From Limnobacter litoralis (GTDB taxonomy: Bacteria > Pseudomonadota > Gammaproteobacteria > Burkholderiales > Burkholderiaceae_B): a stretch of DNA of 64,000 nt. The stretch covers positions 170,709 through 234,708 of the forward strand of contig NZ_BSOJ01000009.1 of the NCBI RefSeq assembly GCF_030160455.1, read 5' to 3'. The position numbers were made by a program, and so were the translations under genes. The notes beneath the pieces are model-generated. The model had not been told where the DNA came from and made no database searches. It saw only the letters and a list, made by a program, of their open reading frames with translations. Below, piece after piece: positions 27,069 to 36,121 of this stretch (position 1 is the stretch's first letter; each line of letters opens with the position of its first letter).

Positions 27069-28862
27069 ATGCAGCACATTCGCAATTTCTCAATTATTGC
27101 CCACATTGACCATGGCAAGTCGACGCTTGCCGACCGGTTGATTCATCGTTGCGGAGGCTTGAGCGACCGCGAGATGGATGCGCAGGTACTTGATTCAATG
27201 GACATTGAACGTGAACGCGGCATCACCATCAAAGCGCAGACAGCCGCGCTGACCTACAAAGCCAAAGACGGCAACACTTATTTGCTGAATTTGATCGACA
27301 CACCTGGGCACGTGGACTTTTCATATGAGGTCAGCCGCTCATTGTCGGCTTGTGAAGGGGCGCTGCTGGTTGTGGATGCCTCCCAAGGCGTTGAGGCCCA
27401 AACCGTGGCCAACTGCTACACCGCCATTGACCTGGGTGTGGAAGTGCTGCCCGTGTTGAACAAGATGGATTTGCCACAGGCCGACCCAGACAACGCCCGG
27501 GCAGAGATTGAAGACGTCATTGGAATTGACGCCAGCGATGCAATTGCCATTTCTGCCAAGACAGGCATGGGAATTGACGATGTGCTGGAACTGGTGGTCA
27601 ATCGTGTGCCGCCGGCCCGCGGCACGCGTGATGCACCCTTGCAGGCCCTGATCATCGACAGCTGGTTTGACAACTACGTGGGTGTCGTGATGCTGGTGCG
27701 TGTGGTCAACGGCGTGCTGAATCGCAAAGACAAAATCAAGTTGATGGCCACAGGCGACACTTACATTGCGGATGACGTTGGGGTGTTTACGCCCAAATCC
27801 ATCGCGCGTGAGTCCCTTTCAGCCGGCGAAGTGGGCTACATCAATGCGGGTATCAAATTGCTGGAAAGCGCGAAGGTGGGTGACACCGTGACGCTGGCAG
27901 GCAACCCCGCGCCAAAACCGCTGCCTGGTTTCAAAGAGGTGCAGTCCCAGGTGTTTGCGGGTCTGTTTCCAGTGGAGTCCAATCAGTATGAGGCGCTTCG
28001 CGAGGCCCTGGACAAACTCAAGTTGAACGACGCCGCATTGAACTACGAACCTGAGGTGTCACAGGCTTTGGGCTTTGGTTTCCGCTGTGGCTTTCTGGGC
28101 ATGCTGCACATGGACATCGTGCAGGAGCGCCTGGAGCGCGAATTTGACATGGACCTGATTACCACCGCACCCACTGTGGTTTATCGGGTGCTGCAGCGCG
28201 ACGGTACAGTGTTGATGGTGGACAATCCGTCAAAAATGCCGGATCTGAGCAAGATCGATGAAATTCAGGAACCGATCGTTGCGGTTAATTTGTTGATGCC
28301 TCAGGAATATGTGGGTTCAGTAATGACCCTTTGCACCGGAAGGCGCGGCACGCAAACCAACATGGTCTACCACGGCAGGCAGGTTCGCCTGAGTTTTGAC
28401 ATGCCGATGGCTGAAATCGTGCTCGATTTTTTTGACAAGCTCAAATCCACCTCACGTGGCTATGCTTCGATGGATTATGCGTTCAAAGAGTACAGGACAG
28501 CGGATGTGGTCAAGGTGGATTTGCTGATCAACGGTGAAAAGGTGGATGCATTGTCAATCATGGTCCACAGGGCCAATTCAGTGTATCGCGGCAGGGCTGT
28601 GGCCCAGAAAATGCGGGAAGTGATTTCTCGCCAAATGTTTGACGTGGCCATTCAGGCTGCAATTGGTGCGAACATTATTGCGCGTGAGACTGTCAAAGCC
28701 CTGCGCAAGAACGTGTTGGCCAAATGCTATGGTGGTGACATTTCCCGTAAGAAGAAGTTGTTGGAAAAGCAAAAAGCCGGCAAAAAGCGCATGAAGCAGG
28801 TCGGGAACGTTGAGATTCCCCAAGAAGCATTTTTGGCCATCCTACAAGTGGAAGATAAATAA
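27069..28862 (+). CDS. lepA: Elongation factor 4 (LepA), ribosome back-translocase
   Basis: A translational GTPase of 597 residues, the normal LepA length. G motifs: AHIDHGKST (G1), ITIKAQTA (G2), DTPGHVDF (G3) and NKMDLP (G4). The LepA-specific C-terminal domain is seen in [11 protein letters not shown] and the [21 protein letters not shown] tail. Three in-frame ATGs (27060, 27063, 27069) are possible; 27069 gives [12 protein letters not shown], matching the family start. No Shine-Dalgarno sequence is visible, and the terminator-like hairpin ends two bases before the first ATG. Confidence 0.95.
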   Translation: MQHIRNFSIIAHIDHGKSTLADRLIHRCGGLSDREMDAQVLDSMDIERERGITIKAQTAALTYKAKDGNTYLLNLIDTPGHVDFSYEVSRSLSACEGALLVVDASQGVEAQTVANCYTAIDLGVEVLPVLNKMDLPQADPDNARAEIEDVIGIDASDAIAISAKTGMGIDDVLELVVNRVPPARGTRDAPLQALIIDSWFDNYVGVVMLVRVVNGVLNRKDKIKLMATGDTYIADDVGVFTPKSIARESLSAGEVGYINAGIKLLESAKVGDTVTLAGNPAPKPLPGFKEVQSQVFAGLFPVESNQYEALREALDKLKLNDAALNYEPEVSQALGFGFRCGFLGMLHMDIVQERLEREFDMDLITTAPTVVYRVLQRDGTVLMVDNPSKMPDLSKIDEIQEPIVAVNLLMPQEYVGSVMTLCTGRRGTQTNMVYHGRQVRLSFDMPMAEIVLDFFDKLKSTSRGYASMDYAFKEYRTADVVKVDLLINGEKVDALSIMVHRANSVYRGRAVAQKMREVISRQMFDVAIQAAIGANIIARETVKALRKNVLAKCYGGDISRKKKLLEKQKAGKKRMKQVGNVEIPQEAFLAILQVEDK

Positions 28863-28864
28863 CA

Positions 28865-29734
28865 ATGGATTTTTCAGTCATTCTGTTTTTGTTGGTGCTG
28901 GGTACCGGCTTTTTTTGGGTACTTGATTTACTGGTTTTCAAGCCCAAACGCCGCCTTGAGGCTGCCCAGGTGCTGGCCCAGGCTCGGCATTCTGGTCAAA
29001 CTCTCAGTCCGGAAATCGAAAAGAAGCTCAAAAGCACGGCCATGCGCCAGCCCATGTGGCTTGAATACTCAGCCAGCTTTTTTCCTGTGATTCTGTTTGT
29101 GTTTTTGCTGCGCTCGTTCGTGGTGGAGCCATTCAAGATTCCTTCTGGCTCGATGATTCCCACGCTTTTGGTGGGCGATCTTATTTTAGTGAACAAGTTT
29201 GCCTACGGTATCCGTTTGCCGATCCTCGATAAAAAGGTCATCAATGTGTCTGATCCAAAGCCGGGCGATGTCATGGTGTTTCGTTACCCCAACGACCCAA
29301 GCCTGGATTACATCAAGCGGGTTATTGGTGTTGGCGGTGATGTGGTGGATTATCACGACAAGCGTTTGACGATCAACGGCAAGCCCCTGCCCACTGTCCC
29401 TGTGGAAAAATATTACGATCCGGAACGGTTCAGTTACTCATTGCAGTACAAAGAAACCATCAACGGCAAAACCCACATGATTCTCAATGACGAGGAAGCG
29501 CCAGCTTACGTCGTGGGAGCCGAAGATTTCGAGTTTCGGAAGAATTGTGAATACGATGTCAAGGGCTTTCGCTGCGTGGTACCGAAGGGCCATTATTTCA
29601 TGATGGGTGATAATCGCGACAATTCAAGCGACAGTCGCATTTGGGGCTTTGTCTCTGACAAGGAAATTGTTGGAAAAGCGTTCCTCGTCTGGATGAATTT
29701 CAACGATTTGAGCCGCATTGGTTTGACCTATTGA
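28865..29734 (+). CDS. lepB: Signal peptidase I
   Basis: An inner membrane leader peptidase of 289 residues. Two N-terminal transmembrane helices (about 3-20 and 70-90) precede the periplasmic catalytic domain with the Ser of PSGSMIPTL (near 96) and the Lys of DYIKRVIGVGGD (near 150). GDNRDNSSDSR is the conserved late box. The lepA-lepB-rnc order is conserved in proteobacteria. Confidence 0.96.
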   Translation: MDFSVILFLLVLGTGFFWVLDLLVFKPKRRLEAAQVLAQARHSGQTLSPEIEKKLKSTAMRQPMWLEYSASFFPVILFVFLLRSFVVEPFKIPSGSMIPTLLVGDLILVNKFAYGIRLPILDKKVINVSDPKPGDVMVFRYPNDPSLDYIKRVIGVGGDVVDYHDKRLTINGKPLPTVPVEKYYDPERFSYSLQYKETINGKTHMILNDEEAPAYVVGAEDFEFRKNCEYDVKGFRCVVPKGHYFMMGDNRDNSSDSRIWGFVSDKEIVGKAFLVWMNFNDLSRIGLTY

Positions 29735-29749
29735 CGGGGTTTAACGCTT

Positions 29750-30466
29750 TTGAATTCGTCATCTTTGCAGGCACTTCAATCCGCTTTGGGGCACATGTTC
29801 AGCCAGCCTGATTTGCTGAGCATGGCACTGACTCATCGCAGCTTCAGTGCTGCGCACAATGAACGGTTGGAGTTCTTGGGTGACAGCGTCCTCAATTGCT
29901 CCGCATCCATTTTGTTGTATCACGATTTCCCCGACATGGACGAGGGTAAGCTTTCACGCATACGGTCCCACCTGGTCAAGCAGGATTGTCTGGCAAGCAT
30001 TGGTCGGCGAATCAATCTTGAGTCTGTGCTGATATTGGGCACTGGCGAATTGAAAAGCGCCAGCCGAATCAAGGACAGTATAGTGGCAGATGCTGTGGAG
30101 GCGTTAATTGGCGCCGTTCTGCTGGACGCAGGCTTTGAAAAGGCGCGTGATTGTGTATTCAAGTTGCTCAGGCCGGTGTTGGCTGAAACTCCGATTGAAA
30201 GTCTTGGCAAAGACCCAAAGACCCGTCTTCAGGAACTTTTGCAGTCCCGCAAGAAGGGGCTACCTGTTTATGCTGTGCTGGTCGAAGGAGGCACTTCTGC
30301 CAGCCCTGAGTTCAAGGTAGAGTGCGTCATTTCTGATTTTGACATTCGCAAAAGTGGCGTAGGGCACTCGCGTCGAGTCGCAGAGCAGCAGGCCGCTCAG
30401 GCCGTGCTGGAAGTTTTGCTGGATCAGGCCTATGCTGATCCCAACCAGTCAACCAGGAGACTTTGA
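29750..30466 (+). CDS. rnc: Ribonuclease III
   Basis: A 238-residue double-strand-specific endonuclease for rRNA and mRNA processing. The catalytic signature is NERLEFLGDSVLN near residue 37, with the second acidic site in DAVEALIGAVLLDAGFE near 112. The dsRNA-binding domain covers about residues 155-225 (DPKTRLQELLQ, VAEQQAAQAVLE). The start is TTG at 29750, which fits the family length; no ATG lies upstream of the catalytic domain in frame. Confidence 0.95.
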   Translation: MNSSSLQALQSALGHMFSQPDLLSMALTHRSFSAAHNERLEFLGDSVLNCSASILLYHDFPDMDEGKLSRIRSHLVKQDCLASIGRRINLESVLILGTGELKSASRIKDSIVADAVEALIGAVLLDAGFEKARDCVFKLLRPVLAETPIESLGKDPKTRLQELLQSRKKGLPVYAVLVEGGTSASPEFKVECVISDFDIRKSGVGHSRRVAEQQAAQAVLEVLLDQAYADPNQSTRRL

Positions 30467-31363
30467 ATGTCGCAGTCCAAGTGCGGAGTGGTGGCAGTAA
30501 TTGGCCGTCCCAATGTGGGTAAATCCACCCTGATGAATGCGCTTGTGGGCGAACATTTGTCGATTACTTCATCGAAACCCCAAACCACACGTCATCGGGT
30601 GCTCGGGGTGATGACGGAAGAAGTGTCTGCTTTGCCCACGCAGTTTATTTTTGTAGACACGCCGGGTTTTCAGACCAAACATTCCAGTGCTTTGAACAAA
30701 ACCATGAATCGTGCGGTGCTGACGGCGCTGGGTGACGTGAATGTCATTTTGTGGGTGATCGAGCAGGACAAGTTGACCGATGCCGATTTGAAGGTACTGG
30801 CCTTGTGTCCCAAGGGTGTTCCAGTGATTGCAGTCATTAACAAACTGGATCAATTGGACAATAAAAATCTGGTTTTGCCATTCATTGAAAAAGTCAGTGG
30901 GCAGGCCAATTTTGCGGCAATTGTGCCTGTGAGTGCTCAAAGCAAGAAAAATCTGGATGGCCTGAAGCAGGCTGTGGCTGAGCATCTGCCCGAGCAACCT
31001 TTCTTTTATGACGAAGACACACTCACAGATCGCCCTGAAAAGTTTCTGGCTGCCGAGCGAATTCGTGAAAAGCTGTTTCGATTGGTTGGCGATGAGTTGC
31101 CCTACACCTGCACGGTGGTGATTGACAAATTCACCATCGAGGACGGACGCCGCGTGATTTACGCGTCGATATTGGTGGACAGGCAATCCCACAAGGCCAT
31201 GATTATTGGCAAGGGCGGTGAGAAACTGAAGCGAATCGCCTCTGAGGCTCGCCAGGACATGGAGTCTCTGTTTCAGGGGCGCGTGCATCTTGAAACATGG
31301 GTGAAAGTGCGCAGTGGTTGGGCGGACAACGCTGGTTTGCTGCAAAGCTTGGGATATGACTAG
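30467..31363 (+). CDS. era: GTPase Era
   Basis: A 298-residue GTPase that helps mature 16S rRNA. G motifs: GRPNVGKSTL (G1), TTRHR (G2), DTPGF (G3) and NKLDQ (G4). The C-terminal KH domain has IIGKGGEKLKRI near residue 247. Its ATG follows the rnc stop directly, with the ribosome-binding site inside rnc. Confidence 0.97.
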   Translation: MSQSKCGVVAVIGRPNVGKSTLMNALVGEHLSITSSKPQTTRHRVLGVMTEEVSALPTQFIFVDTPGFQTKHSSALNKTMNRAVLTALGDVNVILWVIEQDKLTDADLKVLALCPKGVPVIAVINKLDQLDNKNLVLPFIEKVSGQANFAAIVPVSAQSKKNLDGLKQAVAEHLPEQPFFYDEDTLTDRPEKFLAAERIREKLFRLVGDELPYTCTVVIDKFTIEDGRRVIYASILVDRQSHKAMIIGKGGEKLKRIASEARQDMESLFQGRVHLETWVKVRSGWADNAGLLQSLGYD

Positions 31364-32063
31364 CAGGGCAAATCAGGATCAGGCTTTTGTGTTGCACAGC
31401 TTGCCCTACAAAGAGACAAGCCTTGTGGTTGAGCTGTTTTGTCGTGAAGCTGGGCGATTGCCCGTGATGGCCAAGGGCGCAAAGCGCCCAAACTCGGCCT
31501 TGAGGCCCGTTTTGGTGAGCTTTCAGCCTTTGTTGGTGCGGTTTTCCGGCAAATCGGAAGTGAAAACCCTGACTCACGCTGAATGGCTTGGGGGCGCGGT
31601 GCCGCCAGAGGGCAAATCGCTGTTCGCAGCGTATTACCTGAATGAATTGTTAATGCGTGGTTTACAGCGAGAGGACCCCCACGCCCCTTTGTTTGACACG
31701 TATGCCTCGGCTTTGCGTGCATTGGCACAGGGTGATGACATGAATGTCACCGTGCGTGGTTTTGAGTTGGCCTTGCTGCAGCACTTGGGCTACGGGCTCG
31801 ACTTTGAGCGTGACTGTACGGGCCAGCTTTTGCGGGCAGAGATGCAGTATGTCTGGATCGATCAAGCAGGTTGGCAGACCCGCACTGAGCGATCAGACTA
31901 TGGTGTGCCGGGTGAATTGATTCTGGAATTGGGTGCGCAGGGGCAAATGACCCGCTCCATGGCGGCCAGTTTTCGTCCGGTGACTCGTCAGCTTCTGCTG
32001 AGTCACGTGGCACCCAATGGATTGTTGTCGAGAGTCTGGATGGAGCAGTTGTTAAAAGCATGA
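31356..32063 (+). CDS. recO: DNA repair protein RecO
   Basis: A recombination mediator of 235 residues that loads RecA with RecR. The N-terminal OB fold includes DQAFVLHSLPYKETSLVVELF and GAKRPNSALRPVL. A C-terminal helical domain has ELALLQHLGYGLDF. ATG at 31356 overlaps the era stop by eight bases and gives the usual N-terminus; longer forms would run inside era. The four cysteines of some RecO zinc fingers are absent. Confidence 0.93.
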   Translation: MTSRANQDQAFVLHSLPYKETSLVVELFCREAGRLPVMAKGAKRPNSALRPVLVSFQPLLVRFSGKSEVKTLTHAEWLGGAVPPEGKSLFAAYYLNELLMRGLQREDPHAPLFDTYASALRALAQGDDMNVTVRGFELALLQHLGYGLDFERDCTGQLLRAEMQYVWIDQAGWQTRTERSDYGVPGELILELGAQGQMTRSMAASFRPVTRQLLLSHVAPNGLLSRVWMEQLLKA

Positions 32064-32800
32064 TTGAACTCGGTGTAAATATTGATCACATTGCAACCAT
32101 TCGCCAGGCGCGAAGGGGGCATGAACCCGACCCATTGAAGGCTGCATTGCTGGCTGAAGAGTACGGGGCCGACGCGATTACCCTTCATGTGCGCGAGGAC
32201 AGGCGTCACATGCAGGACGACGATGTGCGACGTATTCGGCCCGCCATTTCAACCCGCTTGAATTTCGAGTGCGCGGTGGTGGAGGGGATGCTGCGTTTGG
32301 TGGAGGAAATCCAGCCTCAAGATGTTTGCTTTGTGCCCGAACGCAGGGAAGAAGTGACCACAGAAGGCGGTCTGGATGTGATTGGCGGTTTTCATCTGAT
32401 TGCGCCTGCGGTGGCCCGTTTGCAAGACCAGGGCATGCGTGTGTCGTTGTTCATTGACCCAGAACCCGATCAAATTGAGGCAGCCTTGCGTTGTGGAGCC
32501 AAGGCGGTTGAACTGCACACCGGTGCCTATGCTCATGCTGTGGGGGCCCGGCTGGACCATGAGTTGGCCAGGGTTAGAAAAGCCGCAGATTTCGGCTTCT
32601 CGGAAGGCCTGCGGGTCAATGCGGGTCACGGTTTGAATTATGAGAATGTGTCGGCCATCGCGGCCATTGAATCCATCACTGAATTAAACATTGGCCACAG
32701 CATCGTTGCCAATTCCGTGTTTTTGGGGTGGGAAGGCGCCATTCGCACCATGAAAGAAAAAATGGTGACTTCCCGTCTTCAGGCCTTGCGGCCTCGTTAA
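32060..32800 (+). CDS. pdxJ: Pyridoxine 5'-phosphate synthase
   Basis: The final ring-closing enzyme of the DXP-dependent vitamin B6 pathway, a TIM barrel of 246 residues. ELGVNIDHIATIRQARRG at the start, HVREDRRHMQDDDV near 45, CFVPERREEVTTEGGLDV near 92 and VNAGHGLNYENV near 190 are family hallmarks. ATG overlaps the recO stop (ATGA). Confidence 0.97.
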   Translation: MIELGVNIDHIATIRQARRGHEPDPLKAALLAEEYGADAITLHVREDRRHMQDDDVRRIRPAISTRLNFECAVVEGMLRLVEEIQPQDVCFVPERREEVTTEGGLDVIGGFHLIAPAVARLQDQGMRVSLFIDPEPDQIEAALRCGAKAVELHTGAYAHAVGARLDHELARVRKAADFGFSEGLRVNAGHGLNYENVSAIAAIESITELNIGHSIVANSVFLGWEGAIRTMKEKMVTSRLQALRPR

Positions 32801-32811
32801 TAGGCCCTCGC

Positions 32812-33213
32812 ATGTTGCGCGGTGTGGGTTGTGATCTGGTGTCGGTTCCTCGAATCGCCAAGGCGCTGGAGCAGGGCGGTGCCCGGTTTCTTGCGCGTAT
32901 TTTGACCCCACTTGAATGCGCCGAGTACGAACGTCGAAGTGCACAGTCGCAAAAACGCGGCCTGTCTTTTTTGGCCTCACGATTTGCCGTCAAAGAGGCC
33001 TTTTCCAAAGCGCTTGGCACTGGTGTTGGTGGCGATTTTTCATTTCAGGACCTCAGCGTCCTCAACGATGAGAAAGGGGCCCCCCGCCTGGTGTATTCTG
33101 ATCGCTTAAACCAGTGGGTGCAGCAGCATTCAGCAGTGGTGAAGATTTCCTTGTCTGATGAAGAGGACATGGCCATGGGCATGGTGGTGATTGACACTGC
33201 CATCAACAACTAA
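32812..33213 (+). CDS. acpS: Holo-ACP synthase
   Basis: Transfers 4'-phosphopantetheine from CoA to apo-ACP. The chain has 133 residues. GVGCDLVSVPRIAKAL at the start holds the Mg-binding Asp, and RFAVKEAFSKALGTG near 57-70 is the second signature. ATG at 32812 was chosen because a longer in-frame extension to 32728 would run inside pdxJ. Its substrate AcpP is encoded at 21285. Confidence 0.95.
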   Translation: MLRGVGCDLVSVPRIAKALEQGGARFLARILTPLECAEYERRSAQSQKRGLSFLASRFAVKEAFSKALGTGVGGDFSFQDLSVLNDEKGAPRLVYSDRLNQWVQQHSAVVKISLSDEEDMAMGMVVIDTAINN

Positions 33214-33232
33214 TTTCCGATCTAAAAAAACA

Positions 33233-34264
33233 ATGCACAATTTAGGACCCTACATCATCGGTTTGACTGGGCTGACCCTTTCTTCCGATGACATTCGCCG
33301 CATTCAAAGCCCAGCCGTGGGTGGCTTGATTCTTTTTTCCCGCAATTTTGAGAGCAAAGACCAGTTGATTGACCTGGTGAAGTCCATTCGAGCCCATGGC
33401 GGACAGGGGAAACCGATTTTCGTAGACCATGAAGGTGGCAGGGTACAGCGCTTCAGGAGCGGTTTCACGCACATTCCTGCCATGCGAAAGCTGGGTGAGG
33501 TGGCACAGCATGATCTGGACATGGCCTTAAGACTGGCCAGACAGGCCGGATTTGTGTTGGCGGCAGAGCTTCGTGCCTGTGACATTGACATGAGCTTTAC
33601 ACCCGTACTGGATCTGGATTGGGGCAACAGCGAGATTATTGGTGATCGGTCTTTGGGCAAAGACCCCGTGTTGGTGGCGAGATTGTCCGCTGCGCTGATG
33701 AATGGACTTTTGTTGGCGGGCATGCAGGGTTGCGGAAAGCACTTTCCAGGACACGGTTGGGTGAGGCTGGACAGCCACCTGGCATTGCCGACTGACACGC
33801 GGCCACTGAGCGAGATCATGGCCAGTGACGTGCTGCCTTATGTACAGAATGGCTCGTTGAACATGGCCAGCGTGATGCCTGCCCATGTGGTCTACAGTGA
33901 GGTCGATCCAAAACCCGCCTGTTTCTCAACCTTCTGGTTACAGACCGTGTTGCGCGGCCAGTTGGGCTACGACGGCGCAATCATCAGTGACGATCTGGAA
34001 ATGGCAGGCGCCCACGGTGAGGGTGACATTCGCGAACGTGCTGCAAGCGCCTTGGCGGCCGGTTGTGACGCCGTGTTGTGCTGCAATCGCTTCGATGACA
34101 TTGAAGCGCTGGTCAGCCAGCCTGTCGAACAGGTCGGTCAGAATGCAGACCAGAGAAGCCGCCGTTTAAAGCGATTGTTGGCCAGTGGACCCACCACAGA
34201 ATGGGCACAACTGCAGAGCAGCTTGGACTATCTCGACGCAGTGAAAGCGATTACAAGTCTTTGA
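33233..34264 (+). CDS. nagZ: Beta-N-acetylglucosaminidase NagZ
   Basis: A cytoplasmic family 3 glycosidase of 343 residues that removes GlcNAc from anhydro-muropeptides during cell-wall recycling. DHEGGRVQRF (near 65), KHFPGHGWVRLDSHLALP (near 170) and the nucleophile Asp in ISDDLEMAGA (near 255) are diagnostic. ATG at 33233 is taken; the upstream extension overlaps acpS. It ends the lepA to nagZ operon just before the terminator at 34268. Confidence 0.95.
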   Translation: MHNLGPYIIGLTGLTLSSDDIRRIQSPAVGGLILFSRNFESKDQLIDLVKSIRAHGGQGKPIFVDHEGGRVQRFRSGFTHIPAMRKLGEVAQHDLDMALRLARQAGFVLAAELRACDIDMSFTPVLDLDWGNSEIIGDRSLGKDPVLVARLSAALMNGLLLAGMQGCGKHFPGHGWVRLDSHLALPTDTRPLSEIMASDVLPYVQNGSLNMASVMPAHVVYSEVDPKPACFSTFWLQTVLRGQLGYDGAIISDDLEMAGAHGEGDIRERAASALAAGCDAVLCCNRFDDIEALVSQPVEQVGQNADQRSRRLKRLLASGPTTEWAQLQSSLDYLDAVKAITSL

Positions 34265-34267
34265 CAC

Positions 34268-34297
34268 AAAAAAGCCGCTTCAGTAAGCGGCTTTTTT
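34268..34297. terminator. Bidirectional terminator between nagZ and the convergent isomerase gene
   Basis: AAAAAAGCCGCTT (34268-34280) and AAGCGGCTTTTTT (34285-34297) are exact reverse complements around CAGT, with A and T runs suited to termination from both sides. Confidence 0.93.
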
Positions 34298-34318
34298 ATT
34301 CTTGGGGTCAAAACAGGT

Positions 34319-35101
34319 TTACTTGATTTTGGCCTTGGTCAGCAGGTCTTGCTGATACTGGTTCCATTTGTCGTTCAGCATTTTCTGTTCGAGCTGAGGG
34401 CGAATGTCAGCCAGCGCAGGTGGGGTGGCTTTGCGAACATCCGTCAGCATGATCACATGGTATCCAAACTGGCTCTTGACGGGCTCTTTGGTGTATTCGC
34501 CTTTTTTCAGGGCGACCATGGCTTTTGAAAATTCGGGTACAAAGCTGTTGGCATTGGCCCAATCGAGGTCACCACCATTTTTGGCTGAGCCAGGGTCTTT
34601 TGAGTTTTTCTTGGCCAGATCAGCGAAGTTGGCGCCTTTGTCCAACTGGGCGATGATGTCTTTGGCTTCTTTTTCAGACTGAACCAGGATATGGCTTGCG
34701 CGGTATTCTTCACCACCCATCATTTTTGCAATTTTGTCGTATGTGCTTTGCACTTCAGCATCTGAAAGCTTTGTGGTTTTCATGAAATTTTCATGCAGTG
34801 CATTGGCCAGAATGGCTTGATTCATCATCTGGGTCTGCAGTTTGACGTCTTTGTCATTGGCCAGACCTTTTTTAATGGCTTCTTGCTTGAGCACTTCCTG
34901 ATTGATCAGTTCTTGGCGAATTTGGGCGCGAACTTCGTCTGAGGGTGCCTGACCGCGTTTGGCCTGCTCTTTCACGATGAAGTCAACGAGGTCGCTTGAC
35001 AATGGTTGGCCGTTCACGAGGGCTGCGTTTTGGGCAAATGCAGTGGCGGACAGCAAGAGAGCCATCAAGGCTGTAGAAAGCTTTAAAGTGGATTTCAACA
35101 T
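34319..35101 (-). CDS. Periplasmic parvulin-type peptidyl-prolyl isomerase
   Basis: A 260-residue folding catalyst. A signal peptide ends at AFAQ (about residue 24), a helical SurA/PrsA-like chaperone region follows to about 130, and the parvulin domain (EYRASHILVQSEKEAKDI, GGDLDWANANSFVPEFSKAM, SQFGYHVIMLTDVR) covers about 140-235. The C-terminal region is Lys-rich. It is the last gene of a yciB-bolA-ppi cluster that recurs in Burkholderiales. SurA itself is longer and has two parvulin domains. Confidence 0.92.
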   Translation of the reverse strand: MLKSTLKLSTALMALLLSATAFAQNAALVNGQPLSSDLVDFIVKEQAKRGQAPSDEVRAQIRQELINQEVLKQEAIKKGLANDKDVKLQTQMMNQAILANALHENFMKTTKLSDAEVQSTYDKIAKMMGGEEYRASHILVQSEKEAKDIIAQLDKGANFADLAKKNSKDPGSAKNGGDLDWANANSFVPEFSKAMVALKKGEYTKEPVKSQFGYHVIMLTDVRKATPPALADIRPQLEQKMLNDKWNQYQQDLLTKAKIK

Positions 35102-35153
35102 TACAAATAACCTTGTATCAATGGAGTGGGTTGTTGGTGGTCTGGATGGGATT

Positions 35154-35417
35154 TTACTCAGGCTGCACGACGTGAATCGCCAAGGCGTGGATCTCTTGTT
35201 TCATCCAATCTGACACAGCATCATACACCAGCCTGTGTCGCGCGACTGTGTTAAGGCCGGCGAATTGTGGGCTGGAAATGTAAATCCTGAAGTGCCTACC
35301 GCCAGACTTGGCGCCTTCGTGACCTGCGTGAAGGTGCGATTCATCTTCGACACGCACCTGGGCTTCCAGAGCGTTCTCAAGGCGTTCTTTGAGCTGGTTT
35401 GGGGTAATACTGTTCAT
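35154..35417 (-). CDS. BolA-family protein
   Basis: An 87-residue alpha/beta protein with the BolA pattern: DESHLHAGHEG near residue 25, GGRHFRIYISSPQFAGLNTVARHRLVYDAVSDWM near 38-70 and an ALAIHV strand at the end. BolA proteins bind [2Fe-2S] clusters with monothiol glutaredoxins and affect iron homeostasis and cell shape. The start overlaps the yciB stop by four bases. Confidence 0.92.
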   Translation of the reverse strand: MNSITPNQLKERLENALEAQVRVEDESHLHAGHEGAKSGGRHFRIYISSPQFAGLNTVARHRLVYDAVSDWMKQEIHALAIHVVQPE

Positions 35418-36043
35418 GAGTGGGATGCTTCGTTTTCGGGTTTCATGTGTTTGGAAATGTAGACGCCCTGGCCAATCACAAAGAGCAAAGTGGCGCCCAA
35501 CGATCCGAACAATTTAAAGTCGACCCAGACCTCAGTGGAAACCGAATAAGCCACTGCAATGTTGGCCACTGCCATGAGCACAAAAAACAGAATCCAGGCG
35601 TAGAGCAGGCGAGTCCAGGCATTTCTGGGCAAATCGACCTGTTCCTTCATCATCAGCTCAATGGGGTTTCGTTTCATGAGGTTGGCCACCAGAAATCCGA
35701 TGGCCATGGCCAGGTACAACACGGTGGGTTTCCACTTGATGAACATTTCATCGTGCAAAATCAGCGTGGCGCCGCCGAAGACCACGATCAGCACAAGCCC
35801 GATCCATTGCATTTTCTCGACTTTTCGTCCGGTGGCCTTTTGCCACACAATCTGCAGGGCGGTCGCCAGTATGGCCACCGAGGTGGCGGCCAGGATGGGC
35901 AGCTGCGTACCCTGAATTTCCGCGTTCGTAAGATGCCCCAGCAACGGCGAGAGCAATTGCTCTGTGGCGTGCGGATTTGCACCAGCCCACTTGAAGCTGA
36001 CGAAAAACAGCACAATCGGTAAAAAATCCAGCAATAGCTTCAT
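35414..36043 (-). CDS. yciB: Inner membrane septation protein A (YciB/IspZ)
   Basis: A 209-residue membrane protein with five or six hydrophobic helices. MKLLLDFLPIVLFFVSFKWAG at the start and the late WVDFKLFGSLG near residue 180 are typical. YciB links to the division and elongation machinery. The usual length is about 180; here a longer loop follows the first helix and a hydrophilic tail ends the chain. First gene of the yciB-bolA-ppi cluster. Confidence 0.92.
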   Translation of the reverse strand: MKLLLDFLPIVLFFVSFKWAGANPHATEQLLSPLLGHLTNAEIQGTQLPILAATSVAILATALQIVWQKATGRKVEKMQWIGLVLIVVFGGATLILHDEMFIKWKPTVLYLAMAIGFLVANLMKRNPIELMMKEQVDLPRNAWTRLLYAWILFFVLMAVANIAVAYSVSTEVWVDFKLFGSLGATLLFVIGQGVYISKHMKPENEASHS

Positions 36044-36121
36044 GAGGCCTGTTTAAAAAGGAGTTGGGTCATCGTCAAACGCATCATATCAAAGCTGTTA
36101 CAGGCAAGCACACAGTGGCTG

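Noticed and set aside
30569..31345. 258-codon open frame on the minus strand
   Set aside because: Opposite era, which has all GTPase and KH motifs. The antisense product is composed of Gln/His/Leu-rich noise.
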